Of a stretch of 5,799 nt of DNA, positions 1 to 5,799 are shown in pieces. The stretch spans positions 4,953 through 10,751 of the forward strand of contig JALWSN010000583.1 of the NCBI GenBank assembly GCA_027080245.1, written 5' to 3'. Position 1 is the stretch's first letter. Every line of letters starts with the position of its first letter. The stretch is from Ignavibacteriales bacterium. Lineage in GTDB: Bacteria > Bacteroidota > Ignavibacteria > Ignavibacteriales > Melioribacteraceae. The translations under genes were made by a program, and so were the position numbers. The notes beneath the pieces were generated by a model. It saw only the letters and a program-made list of their open reading frames with translations. It was not told where the DNA came from and did not search any database.

Positions 1-331
1 AAGTAACGCTTAGAAGAATTCGCTCCGAGGCAATGGAGGAAGAATAGCGCTCGTCAACAAATTCAATTTCCAGCTTAAATTCTTTTGCCAGTTTTTCTTT
101 AAACTTTTCTACTTCCGCAGTAAATTCGTACTTGCTCCCATTTTCTTTCAATGGGTAACCCAGCAAAATTTTGCCCGCTTCTTTTTCTGCAATTATTTTA
201 CGAATCTCCCTAATTAAATTGTCGTCATTCTTCAATGTAACTAATGGAATTGCAAACATATTTAACGGATCGCTAACCGCCACTCCCACTCTTTTACTGC
301 CGTAGTCAATTGCAATAATTCTTTTTTCCAT
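1..331 (-). CDS. ruvX: Holliday junction resolvase RuvX/YqgF, 3' end cut by window edge
   Basis: Reading the minus strand from the ATG at 331-329 gives an open frame of 110 residues that runs off the window start. It begins MEKRIIAIDYGSKRVGVAVS, the first strand of the RNase H-like fold of the YqgF/RuvX family, with the likely catalytic Asp at residue 9 and a conserved Asp at 21. LLGYP follows at about 56-60, then the family signature VDER at 92-95, which carries further acidic active-site residues. Family members are usually near 140 residues, so roughly 30 are missing beyond the edge. Known roles are putative Holliday-junction resolution and, in E. coli, 16S rRNA precursor 5'-end maturation; which applies here cannot be read from sequence. 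The ATG directly follows the rel stop codon. A weak GAGAGG ribosome binding site lies inside the rel end, about 12 nt upstream, so translation is probably coupled to rel. Confidence 0.93.
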   Translation of the reverse strand, partial: MEKRIIAIDYGSKRVGVAVSDPLNMFAIPLVTLKNDDNLIREIRKIIAEKEAGKILLGYPLKENGSKYEFTAEVEKFKEKLAKEFKLEIEFVDERYSSSIASERILLSVT

Positions 332-2500
332 TTAAGAATAAAACCTCTCGGCGTGAAAAATATTTGGCGAGCTTTTTAATCTTTCTATTAAATGATTCAA
401 ATGGTTTAGATCGGAAACGTAAACGCTTACGGTGCCTTCGAAATACGAATCGTGAGAACTGATGTTAACCGATTTGATATTAGTATTTTTGTAATTGGTA
501 ATGCTGTTCGAAATCGATTGCAAAATGCCGGGCTTGTCCTCCCCCCTTATTTTAATAGCCGCTACAAAAAAGGAGCCTTCGGTTTTTGGCCAAGCCACAG
601 GCACTAATCTGTCTCCATGCTTTTCCAACAAAGAAATTAGATTTTTACAATTTTTTCTGTGAATCTTAATCCCCTCTCCAATTGTAATGAACCCGACAAT
701 AGGATCGCCGGGAATGGGATTACAGCATTTTGCGTAAGTGTAAATTATTCCCTTATGTTCGCCTTCAACCAACACTCCGCCAGCCGCGCCGCGAGCAATC
801 GAAGCAAACTTGTCGAATTCCAGATCCTTAACGTCGCTCTCTTCTGCCTTTTCCGTTTCCGGATTCAACACGGCGTCCAGGTCAACTTGCCCCTTTCCAA
901 TGGCAAGGAAAAATTGCTTCGTATTGTCGAACTTTAATTTATTAGCTAACTTTATTAATTGATCGCCGTTAAACGTTAATTTTAATTTTTTGATTTTCTT
1001 CTCCCATAAACTCCGCCCTGCGTTAACAATCTCGTCCTCTTCTCTTTTAATGAACCGTCTGATGCTCGTCTTAGCTTTGTGAGTCTTTACAAAATTTAAC
1101 CACCCTGGGTTCGGGTGTTGATTTTTGGAAGTCAGAATCTCAACTCTGTCTCCGCTGTGCAAAATAGTATTTAACGGAACAATCTTATCGTTAACCTTTG
1201 CGCCAATACAATGGTAACCTACTTTTGTGTGAATCTGAAAAGCAAAATCAACGGGCGTCGAATTAATGGGCAGCCTAACTAAATCCCCGGCAGGAGTAAA
1301 AACGTAAATTTCATCCTGGTAAAGGTTTAATTTGAAGCTAGCAAGCAATTCTTTAGTGGCTTCGTCGCGGTTGGCGCTTTCAAAAATTTCCCTTACCCAA
1401 TTAACCCACTCTTCAATATCCTGTTCTTTAGAAAAGCTTTCTTCTTTGTACTTCCAATGCGCCGCAACGCCTTTTTCGGCAATTTCGTGCATTTTTCTTG
1501 TTCTTATTTGCACTTCAACCAACTTGCCTTCCGGTCCTACAACCGTAGTGTGCAAAGATTGGTAATTATTTTTTTTGGGAATTGAAATGTAATCCTTGAA
1601 CCTGTCGGGAATAGGCTTGTAAAGTTCGTTAACTATTCCCAAAACGTAATAACATTGGTGCGGGTCGTCGTCCTCCAGAATAATTCTAATAGCCAACAAA
1701 TCGTAAATACCCTCGAAAGTAGTGTTCCTTTTAATCATCTTCCGGTAAATGCTGTAAAGATGTTTGGGTCTGCCGGTAATTTCAAACCGCAGTCCAAGTT
1801 CTGTCAGGCGTTTGTAAATAGGCGTTTTGAATTTGTTAATGTAAGTTTCGCGCTCTTTTCTTTTGTCCTTTATCTTTTGGGCTATGTCTTCGTAAGCTTG
1901 CCTGTTAAGATATTTAAAGGCAAGGTCCTCAAGCTCCCATTTAATACGTCCCAAACCAAACCGATGTGCAAATGGCGCATAAATTTCAAGGGTTTCCTTT
2001 GCTATGCGTCTTTGTTTTTCCAACGGCATGAAATCCAACGTTCGCATATTGTGTAGCCTATCGGCAAATTTTACCAACATCACTCGAACGTCTTTAACCA
2101 TCGAAAGAAGAAGTTTACGGTAATTATCCGCTTGATTAATATTCTTGCCTCTAAAAACGCCTGTAATTTTTGTAACGCCGTCAACTATTTCGGCTACTTC
2201 TTTGCCGAATTCCTTTTCAATAAATTCAAGGGAATAGTCGGTATCTTCCACAACGTCGTGCAACAAAGCTGCAACAACTGAAATATCATCGAGCGGAATT
2301 TCTTTAGCCACAATCAAAGCCACCTCAAAGGGATGAATCAAATATGGTTCTCCCGAGAGGCGATAATGATTCTTGTGCGCCTCAGCAGCCAAACGAAACG
2401 CTTTTGAAATAAGCTTTTCATTAACAGTATTTAGGTTAGCGTTGCATACGTCAAGCAGTTCGTTCAGCAAGCGTTTGGATTTAATTGCGGCTATTGCCAT
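332..2500 (-). CDS. rel: Bifunctional (p)ppGpp synthetase/hydrolase, long RelA/SpoT homologue
   Basis: A complete 722-residue long RSH protein, near the usual 720-750. It transfers pyrophosphate from ATP to GDP/GTP to make (p)ppGpp and hydrolyses it again, driving the stringent response in the cytoplasm, typically with the ribosome. The HD hydrolase domain (about 40-190) keeps R47, H56, the HDxxED motif at 81-86 and D147, so hydrolase activity is expected. The synthetase domain (about 235-350) has RPKHLYSIYRKM at 244-255, D267, Y313, H317 and E329 in EVQIRT. R300-F-K-D303 is the RXKD form typical of bifunctional enzymes, not the EXDD form of synthetase-only RelA. A TGS domain follows at about 395-457. 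A Cys/His zinc-finger-like domain has C592, C593, H614 and C618, and a C-terminal ACT domain spans about 640-720. No key residue appears lost. The start is supported by AAAGGAAG 7 nt upstream. The TAA stop abuts ruvX. Confidence 0.97.
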   Translation of the reverse strand: MAIAAIKSKRLLNELLDVCNANLNTVNEKLISKAFRLAAEAHKNHYRLSGEPYLIHPFEVALIVAKEIPLDDISVVAALLHDVVEDTDYSLEFIEKEFGKEVAEIVDGVTKITGVFRGKNINQADNYRKLLLSMVKDVRVMLVKFADRLHNMRTLDFMPLEKQRRIAKETLEIYAPFAHRFGLGRIKWELEDLAFKYLNRQAYEDIAQKIKDKRKERETYINKFKTPIYKRLTELGLRFEITGRPKHLYSIYRKMIKRNTTFEGIYDLLAIRIILEDDDPHQCYYVLGIVNELYKPIPDRFKDYISIPKKNNYQSLHTTVVGPEGKLVEVQIRTRKMHEIAEKGVAAHWKYKEESFSKEQDIEEWVNWVREIFESANRDEATKELLASFKLNLYQDEIYVFTPAGDLVRLPINSTPVDFAFQIHTKVGYHCIGAKVNDKIVPLNTILHSGDRVEILTSKNQHPNPGWLNFVKTHKAKTSIRRFIKREEDEIVNAGRSLWEKKIKKLKLTFNGDQLIKLANKLKFDNTKQFFLAIGKGQVDLDAVLNPETEKAEESDVKDLEFDKFASIARGAAGGVLVEGEHKGIIYTYAKCCNPIPGDPIVGFITIGEGIKIHRKNCKNLISLLEKHGDRLVPVAWPKTEGSFFVAAIKIRGEDKPGILQSISNSITNYKNTNIKSVNISSHDSYFEGTVSVYVSDLNHLNHLIERLKSSPNIFHAERFYS

Positions 2501-2555
2501 TGCTAAACTTCCTTTAATTACAATACCATATTAGCAAATTATTTTTTTAAAATCA
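2501..2555 (-). promoter_or_regulatory. AT-rich gap before rel, possible secondary promoter
   Basis: This 55-nt stretch is the only true non-coding gap in the window, between the TPR gene stop and the rel start. Read on the minus strand it holds an A/T tract, then TAATTTGC (2541-2534), then TAATAT (2533-2528), then the rel ribosome binding site. A weak -35-like TTGAAG (2564-2559) lies 17 nt before TAATTT, but inside the end of the TPR gene. TAATTTG also roughly resembles the Bacteroidota -7 element TAnnTTTG, though one base short. I see no GC-rich stem that would make a terminator. A promoter for rel-ruvX is possible but weakly supported. Confidence 0.2.
2508..2515 (-). promoter_or_regulatory. 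Ribosome binding site of rel
   Basis: On the minus strand AAAGGAAG sits 7 nt before the ATG at 2500-2498. This is good Shine-Dalgarno spacing and fixes the rel start at the MAIAAIKSKR methionine. The resulting N-terminal segment of about 40 residues before the HD domain matches the usual layout of long RSH proteins. Confidence 0.7.
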
Positions 2556-3587
2556 CTACTTCAACAACTTTTTAACTATCATTTTTTTAAGTTGTTCCAG
2601 TTTTACCCTTCTTTTATTGAGCAACGCTTGTTGGCGGGCTGTTCCAGCTTTTATTTGCAAGGCTTTCTCACATTCATCCAACGCTTCGTTTAGCTTGTTC
2701 AAATAGAAAAGATTAAATGCAATCTTCGAACGAATTACTCCTTCCTGATAATTAACATTTCTACCGGTAGCTTTGTAATCTTTCAAAAGCAGTCTGAATT
2801 GCTCAACAGCTTTTACTTTGTTGATGTGTGAATAAGCGTGAGCAAGGGCATCGCGGAAAAAACGCGAATTAGGGTAAAGCTCCAAACCTCTTTTTCCGCT
2901 ACTAACAGCTTGCTCAATTTTTCCTTTGTGAATGTAAATCCAAATTAGAGACTCAAACCCCAACGGACGAAGCAAGTTTCCAGCCCCTTTAATTCCTCTT
3001 TTAATCAGATTAATTCCAATTGAATTTTTTTCTTTAGAGGAAAACCAACTTAAAGATTTTAATTTGTCGTTTAGCCAAAACCTGTAAGAACCAATAACCA
3101 CAAGGGCTTCGGGATAACCGGGGTCGAACTTTACGCACTCGTTAAAATCGTCTACCGCCGCAATGCTGTTTGTAAAGGCGTTAAAATAATTCTTTTGAAT
3201 CAAATTGTAATAAGCCGAAATGGCTTTCCACGCGCCAGCTAAAAAATAATTTTCCGCGCTTTCTTTTACGCTCAGAATCGAGTCGATTAAAGTTCCCGCT
3301 TTTACAAGGTTGCTCTCCACAAGCTGCGAATTTATTGAGGTTTCAAAATCCAGACTTTCCGAAATTTGGTTAAATGCTGTCAGCAAATAAGGCAGGGGAT
3401 AATTCGGCAGATGTTTTGTTAATATTTCATTGTACCTTTTTGCCTCGGAGTAATTGTTAACGATTGTTTGTTGAACTGAACTTTGAGCAAGGTAATGAAC
3501 TTCGGGATTGGTTAACGTTTGCGCCGAAGTCGTTAAAATTAAAATCAGAAAAAAATTAAAGAGTACCGTACGTCCTATCGCCTGCAT
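2556..3587 (-). CDS. Exported tetratricopeptide (TPR)-type repeat protein of unknown function
   Basis: The chosen start (ATG at 3587-3585) gives 343 residues. The N-terminus MQAIGRTVLFNFFLILILTT has a short basic n-region and a hydrophobic core, followed by a plausible cleavage after TSA. This signal peptide implies export, probably to the periplasm. The rest is helical with TPR-like A/G/Y/P spacing. The clearest units, counted from the chosen start, are near residues 114-160 (ending KFDPGYPEAL), 211-255 (GKIEQAVSSGKRGLELYPNS) and 286-325 (NKLNEALDECEKALQIKAG), with a lysine-rich C-terminus. TPRs normally bind proteins or peptides; no catalytic motif is visible and I do not recognise a named family. 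An ATG at 3614-3612 would add nine residues before the signal peptide and fits export less well. The chosen start lies inside upp with no properly spaced ribosome binding site (GGAG touches the ATG), suggesting coupling to upp termination. The stop is TAG at 2558-2556. Confidence 0.75.
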   Translation of the reverse strand: MQAIGRTVLFNFFLILILTTSAQTLTNPEVHYLAQSSVQQTIVNNYSEAKRYNEILTKHLPNYPLPYLLTAFNQISESLDFETSINSQLVESNLVKAGTLIDSILSVKESAENYFLAGAWKAISAYYNLIQKNYFNAFTNSIAAVDDFNECVKFDPGYPEALVVIGSYRFWLNDKLKSLSWFSSKEKNSIGINLIKRGIKGAGNLLRPLGFESLIWIYIHKGKIEQAVSSGKRGLELYPNSRFFRDALAHAYSHINKVKAVEQFRLLLKDYKATGRNVNYQEGVIRSKIAFNLFYLNKLNEALDECEKALQIKAGTARQQALLNKRRVKLEQLKKMIVKKLLK

Positions 3588-4182
3588 CTCCGAGTCCGGG
3601 TAAAATATAGCCATGTTCGTTTAATTCTCTATCCAAAGCCGCAATAAACAAAGGAACGTCGGGGTGATCTTTTTCCATTCGCCTTACTCCTTCCGGCGCG
3701 GCAATTAATCCAGCGAAAAGGATTTCCTTTGCCCCTTTATTTTTAAGGTATCCAATTGCCGCTGACGCGCTTCCCCCTGTGGCAAGCATTGGATCCAGCA
3801 CTATTACTTTAGAAATTTCCAGATCTTTTGGCGTTTTGTAATAATACTCAATAGGCTCAAGTGTAACCTCGTCCCGCTTTAATCCGATGTGTCCAACTTT
3901 TGCTTCGGGAATCATTTCAATAAACGAACTCACGAAACTTAAACCTGCGCGCAGCACCGGAACCAAAACAATTTGTTGCTTTAATAAATACCCCGTCGTT
4001 TTTTCGAGGGGAGTTTCAACCTCAATTTCTTTAAGCGAAAAATTTTGAGCTATTTCAATCACAAGCGAATAAGCTATTCTTCTCAGTGCCAATCTGAATT
4101 GGTATTCTCGCGTGTTCTTGTTACGAAGGATTGTAATATCCCTTTTTACTAGTGGGTTTTTTACCAAATGCAAATTCTTCAT
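3556..4182 (-). CDS. upp: Uracil phosphoribosyltransferase
   Basis: A 208-residue protein, the same length as E. coli Upp, that makes UMP and pyrophosphate from uracil and PRPP in cytoplasmic pyrimidine salvage. It starts MKNLHLVKNPLVKRDITILR. It carries VPVLRAGL at 74-81, the PRPP-binding loop VIVLDPMLATGGSA at 126-139, AAPEGV at 161-166, and the uracil-binding C-terminal segment YILPGLGDAGD at 192-202 followed by RTYGTL. All expected motifs are present and the C-terminus is complete. The frame is open for 36 more codons upstream, but those overlap the reductase gene and look unlike the family. The chosen ATG has AAAGGAA 6 nt upstream and lies 1 nt after the reductase stop. The last 32 nt overlap the probable start of the TPR gene. 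Confidence 0.96.
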   Translation of the reverse strand: MKNLHLVKNPLVKRDITILRNKNTREYQFRLALRRIAYSLVIEIAQNFSLKEIEVETPLEKTTGYLLKQQIVLVPVLRAGLSFVSSFIEMIPEAKVGHIGLKRDEVTLEPIEYYYKTPKDLEISKVIVLDPMLATGGSASAAIGYLKNKGAKEILFAGLIAAPEGVRRMEKDHPDVPLFIAALDRELNEHGYILPGLGDAGDRTYGTL

Positions 4183-4183
4183 T

Positions 4184-5542
4184 TTAAATTCCTTTAGCTT
4201 TTCTACCCAAAGCGGAAAGCAAATTAACAAACGGAGCTTTGGGCGGCGTGTAATTAAAATTAATGTTAGCCAACGATTGCGCTTTTGCACCTTGATAAAT
4301 TAGAGCGGAAATTAAGTCCGCCATTCCCGCCGCTTGATCCGCCCCGAAAAACGAAGCGCCTAATATTTTGTTGCTTTCTTTTTCAAAAATCAGCTTGCCG
4401 AAAATTTTCTTGCTACCGGGCATAACCTTAATAATGTTGTTCATCACAGCCGTTACCACAGAATAACTGAATCCGTAATTATTAGCTTCGGGTTCCGTTA
4501 GTCCAACAGTCGAATAAACATTGTCGAAAATTTTAACCGCGGCATTACGAACCACAGGTTCAACGAACTGGTTATCCCCGGCAGCATTGGCTCCGGCAGC
4601 GTGCCCGAAAACATGCGCGTAATTTGCCAGAGGTATGTAATCGTATTTACCGGTAATCCTGTTAATAATTTCCGTATTGTCCCCCGCCGCAAAAATAAAT
4701 TGGTTGGAAGTTCTTGCTCTCTTGTCAATCTTAATTCCGCCGAATTTTCCAATTTCAATCTGCGCTTCTTTCGCCAATGTGTTGTTGGGCGCAACGCCAA
4801 GCGCCATAAGGGCTACGTCGCACTCAATTAGCTCTCCATCAATATTTACGCCCTTGAGCTTGTCGTCGGTTTGAATATATTTTGCTTCGAAAGTTTTCCC
4901 GATGAATCTAACGGAGTTTTTTTCAAGAGTTTGTTTTATTAAATGTTGAATTTCCACTTCGGCGTTGGGCAAGGGATTTTCCGCAATGTCAAGAACAGTA
5001 ACATTTTTGCCCAAACGTTTAAATGCTTCAGCGGCTTCAAGCCCAATGTAGCCGGCTCCAATTATTAAAACATTTTCAATTGTATTGGAGTCAATAAATT
5101 TTTTAATCTTAACAAAATCCATTACGGATTTTAAAGTAAATACGTTTGTTAATTCCGAGCTCAAAAACGGAAGTCGCTTTGCTTTTGAACCCGTTGTTAA
5201 TATTAGTGAATCGTAATCGAAAAGCTTTTTCTGCCCGGTTTTATTATTCAAAACCTCAACGAACTTTTCTTTAGGATTAACAGAGGTTACAAGATGATTG
5301 AGAAAAACGTCCACACCTTTTTTTTCTTTAAAAGAAACGTCGTCGAAAAAAACAATATTTTTGTAGCTTTCAATTTCGCCCGCCAAAACGTAAGGTAGTT
5401 CGCACGTGCCCGTAGAAATAAAATCCCCCGCCTCAAATAAAAGAACTTCGGCGTTTGGATTTGTTCTTTTTGCTTTTGCCGCAGCTGCGGGACCCGCGGC
5501 GTTGCCGCCAACGACAATTATTTTTTTAGCCTTAATTATCAT
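4184..5542 (-). CDS. FAD/NAD(P)-dependent disulfide reductase, NADH oxidase / CoA-disulfide reductase family
   Basis: A complete 452-residue flavoprotein of the family's usual length (about 440-460), probably cytoplasmic. The N-terminal FAD-binding Rossmann motif is VVGGNAAGPAAAAKA (10-24). A single redox Cys, C47, sits in TCELPY, the place of the active-site Cys in CoA-disulfide reductases (CGLPY-like) and NADH oxidases. LILTTGSKA is at 113-121, the NAD(P)H-binding GxGxxG is IGAGYIGLEAAEAF (161-174), and the second FAD motif is FAAGDN (284-289). The C-terminal dimerisation domain ends with NYTPPKAPF, like the YAPPYS motif that provides a catalytic Tyr in CoA-disulfide reductases. The usual YYPG appears as VMPG (373-376), so one active-site Tyr seems absent. 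No C-terminal rhodanese domain is fused. The substrate (CoA disulfide, another disulfide or persulfide, or O2) cannot be decided. ATG supported by AAGGAA 5 nt upstream; it overlaps the protease stop as ATGA. Confidence 0.85.
   Translation of the reverse strand: MIIKAKKIIVVGGNAAGPAAAAKAKRTNPNAEVLLFEAGDFISTGTCELPYVLAGEIESYKNIVFFDDVSFKEKKGVDVFLNHLVTSVNPKEKFVEVLNNKTGQKKLFDYDSLILTTGSKAKRLPFLSSELTNVFTLKSVMDFVKIKKFIDSNTIENVLIIGAGYIGLEAAEAFKRLGKNVTVLDIAENPLPNAEVEIQHLIKQTLEKNSVRFIGKTFEAKYIQTDDKLKGVNIDGELIECDVALMALGVAPNNTLAKEAQIEIGKFGGIKIDKRARTSNQFIFAAGDNTEIINRITGKYDYIPLANYAHVFGHAAGANAAGDNQFVEPVVRNAAVKIFDNVYSTVGLTEPEANNYGFSYSVVTAVMNNIIKVMPGSKKIFGKLIFEKESNKILGASFFGADQAAGMADLISALIYQGAKAQSLANINFNYTPPKAPFVNLLSALGRKAKGI
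4189..4195 (-). promoter_or_regulatory. Ribosome binding site that fixes the upp start
   Basis: On the minus strand AAAGGAA lies 6 nt before the ATG at 4182-4180, inside the last codons of the reductase gene. It selects the 208-residue form of UPRT over a longer in-frame reading and places the start one base after the reductase TAA, consistent with coupled translation. Confidence 0.75.
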
Positions 5543-5799
5543 TTTGATTCCTTGTTTATTGGAATATCCAAACCGATTAATCGCGTAGACCCGTCGGGAA
5601 AAACAACTTTAAGTAAAATTGATTTCCCTTTGTTTTCATTTATTGCCTTTTTGAATTCTTCCACGTTTTTAATTTTAATGTTTTGAACTTTCACAATTAG
5701 CTCGCCCGCCGAAAGCCCTTGCTCGTCGGCTCTGCTGTAACTTTCCACTTTCTTAATCATTATTCCGCCGTCGCTTTTGTATTGATTAAGTTCGGCTTC
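5539..5799 (-). CDS. C-terminal PDZ domain of a Do/HtrA-like serine protease, 5' part outside the window
   Basis: The minus-strand frame is open from the window edge to the TGA at 5541-5539, giving the last 86 residues of a longer protein. An internal Met at residue 14 is not a credible start, because the preceding YKSDGGI already belongs to the domain. The fragment reads as one PDZ domain: GGIMIKKVE (peptide-binding strand), SRADEQGLSAGELIVKVQN, then NVEEFKKAINENKGKSILLK and a closing strand STRLIGLDIP. The sequence style and the short tail match the second PDZ of DegP/HtrA/Do proteases, which degrade or refold damaged envelope proteins. The protease domain is not visible, so other PDZ proteins such as S41 C-terminal or site-2 (RseP) proteases remain possible. 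However, those place the catalytic domain differently around the PDZ, and a PDZ ending at the C-terminus favours Do. The stop overlaps the reductase start by ATGA. Confidence 0.75.
   Translation of the reverse strand, partial: EAELNQYKSDGGIMIKKVESYSRADEQGLSAGELIVKVQNIKIKNVEEFKKAINENKGKSILLKVVFPDGSTRLIGLDIPINKESK
5548..5553 (-). promoter_or_regulatory. Ribosome binding site of the disulfide reductase gene
   Basis: AAGGAA on the minus strand, 5 nt before the ATG at 5542-5540, lies inside the final codons of the protease gene. With the ATGA overlap it indicates that the two genes are co-translated from one mRNA. Confidence 0.65.

Noticed and set aside
659..937. Plus-strand open frame of 92 codons
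   Set aside because: It lies entirely opposite the Rel zinc-finger/helical region and has no recognisable motif. It is an antisense shadow of a strongly supported gene.
1332..1565. Plus-strand open frame of 77 codons
   Set aside because: It is antisense to the Rel synthetase and TGS region, and its serine/leucine-rich product reflects the codons on the other strand.
1655..2056. Plus-strand open frame of 133 codons
   Set aside because: It is antisense to the Rel synthetase and HD domains, with no domain of its own. The minus-strand motifs here are unmistakable.
2521..2555. Possible intrinsic terminator in the A/T tract after the TPR gene
   Set aside because: No GC-rich stem precedes the run. 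The only inverted repeat (AATA-TGG-TATT) is too weak to act as a terminator.
3588..3614. Nine-residue longer start for the TPR protein (MAIFYPDSE)
   Set aside because: It puts acidic residues before the signal peptide, lengthens the overlap with upp and has only a weak purine stretch upstream. It is not excluded, but is less likely than 3587.
4183..4290. 36-codon N-terminal extension of upp
   Set aside because: It overlaps the conserved C-terminus of the reductase and reads as unlikely protein. The ATG at 4182 has a proper ribosome binding site and gives the family length of 208.
4498..4874. Overlapping open frames on both strands within the reductase gene
   Set aside because: Their products are low-quality and without motifs. 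The reductase frame across this region contains the FAAGDN motif and is clearly the coding one.
5287..5588. Additional short frames on both strands at the reductase N-terminus, including an Ala/Leu-rich plus-strand frame that looks membrane-like
   Set aside because: The apparent hydrophobicity comes from the complement of the Ala/Gly-rich FAD-binding motif. No ribosome binding site or homology is seen.
5539..5760. Stand-alone 73-residue PDZ protein starting at an internal ATG
   Set aside because: The same frame is open to the window edge and the residues before the ATG complete the first PDZ strand, so this is the end of a longer protein.

Overview
All six genes in this window lie on the minus strand, so transcription runs from the high-coordinate end to the low-coordinate end. 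In that order they are: the C-terminal PDZ end of a Do/HtrA-like periplasmic protease (cut by the window edge), an FAD/NAD(P)-dependent disulfide reductase of the NADH oxidase / CoA-disulfide reductase family, uracil phosphoribosyltransferase (upp), an exported tetratricopeptide-type helical-repeat protein of unknown function, a bifunctional (p)ppGpp synthetase/hydrolase (rel), and the N-terminal three quarters of the Holliday-junction resolvase RuvX/YqgF (cut by the other edge).

The DNA is AT-rich, with lysine- and asparagine-rich proteins and AAAGGA-type ribosome binding sites. The Rel and UPRT sequence styles and the exported TPR protein suggest a bacterium of the Bacteroidota/Chlorobi/Ignavibacteria assemblage. 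This is an impression from reading, not a database result; the Ignavibacteria are my first guess.

The genes are packed very tightly. The protease stop and the reductase start share ATGA. The reductase stop and the upp start are 1 nt apart. The TPR gene probably starts inside upp. The rel stop abuts the ruvX start (TAAATG). The only real non-coding gap is 55 nt between the TPR gene and rel, AT-rich and without a convincing hairpin. The block therefore looks like one transcription unit, perhaps with a secondary promoter in front of rel-ruvX.

Functionally this is a housekeeping and stress-response cluster: envelope protein quality control, thiol/NAD(P)H redox, pyrimidine salvage, an exported TPR protein, the stringent response, and DNA/RNA maintenance. 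I found no tRNA, rRNA, CRISPR array, insertion sequence, long repeat or sign of recent transfer, and no convincing new biological system. The points most worth a second look are the upp/TPR gene overlap, the atypical residues in the disulfide reductase, the uncharacterised TPR protein, and the possible regulatory link between upp and rel.
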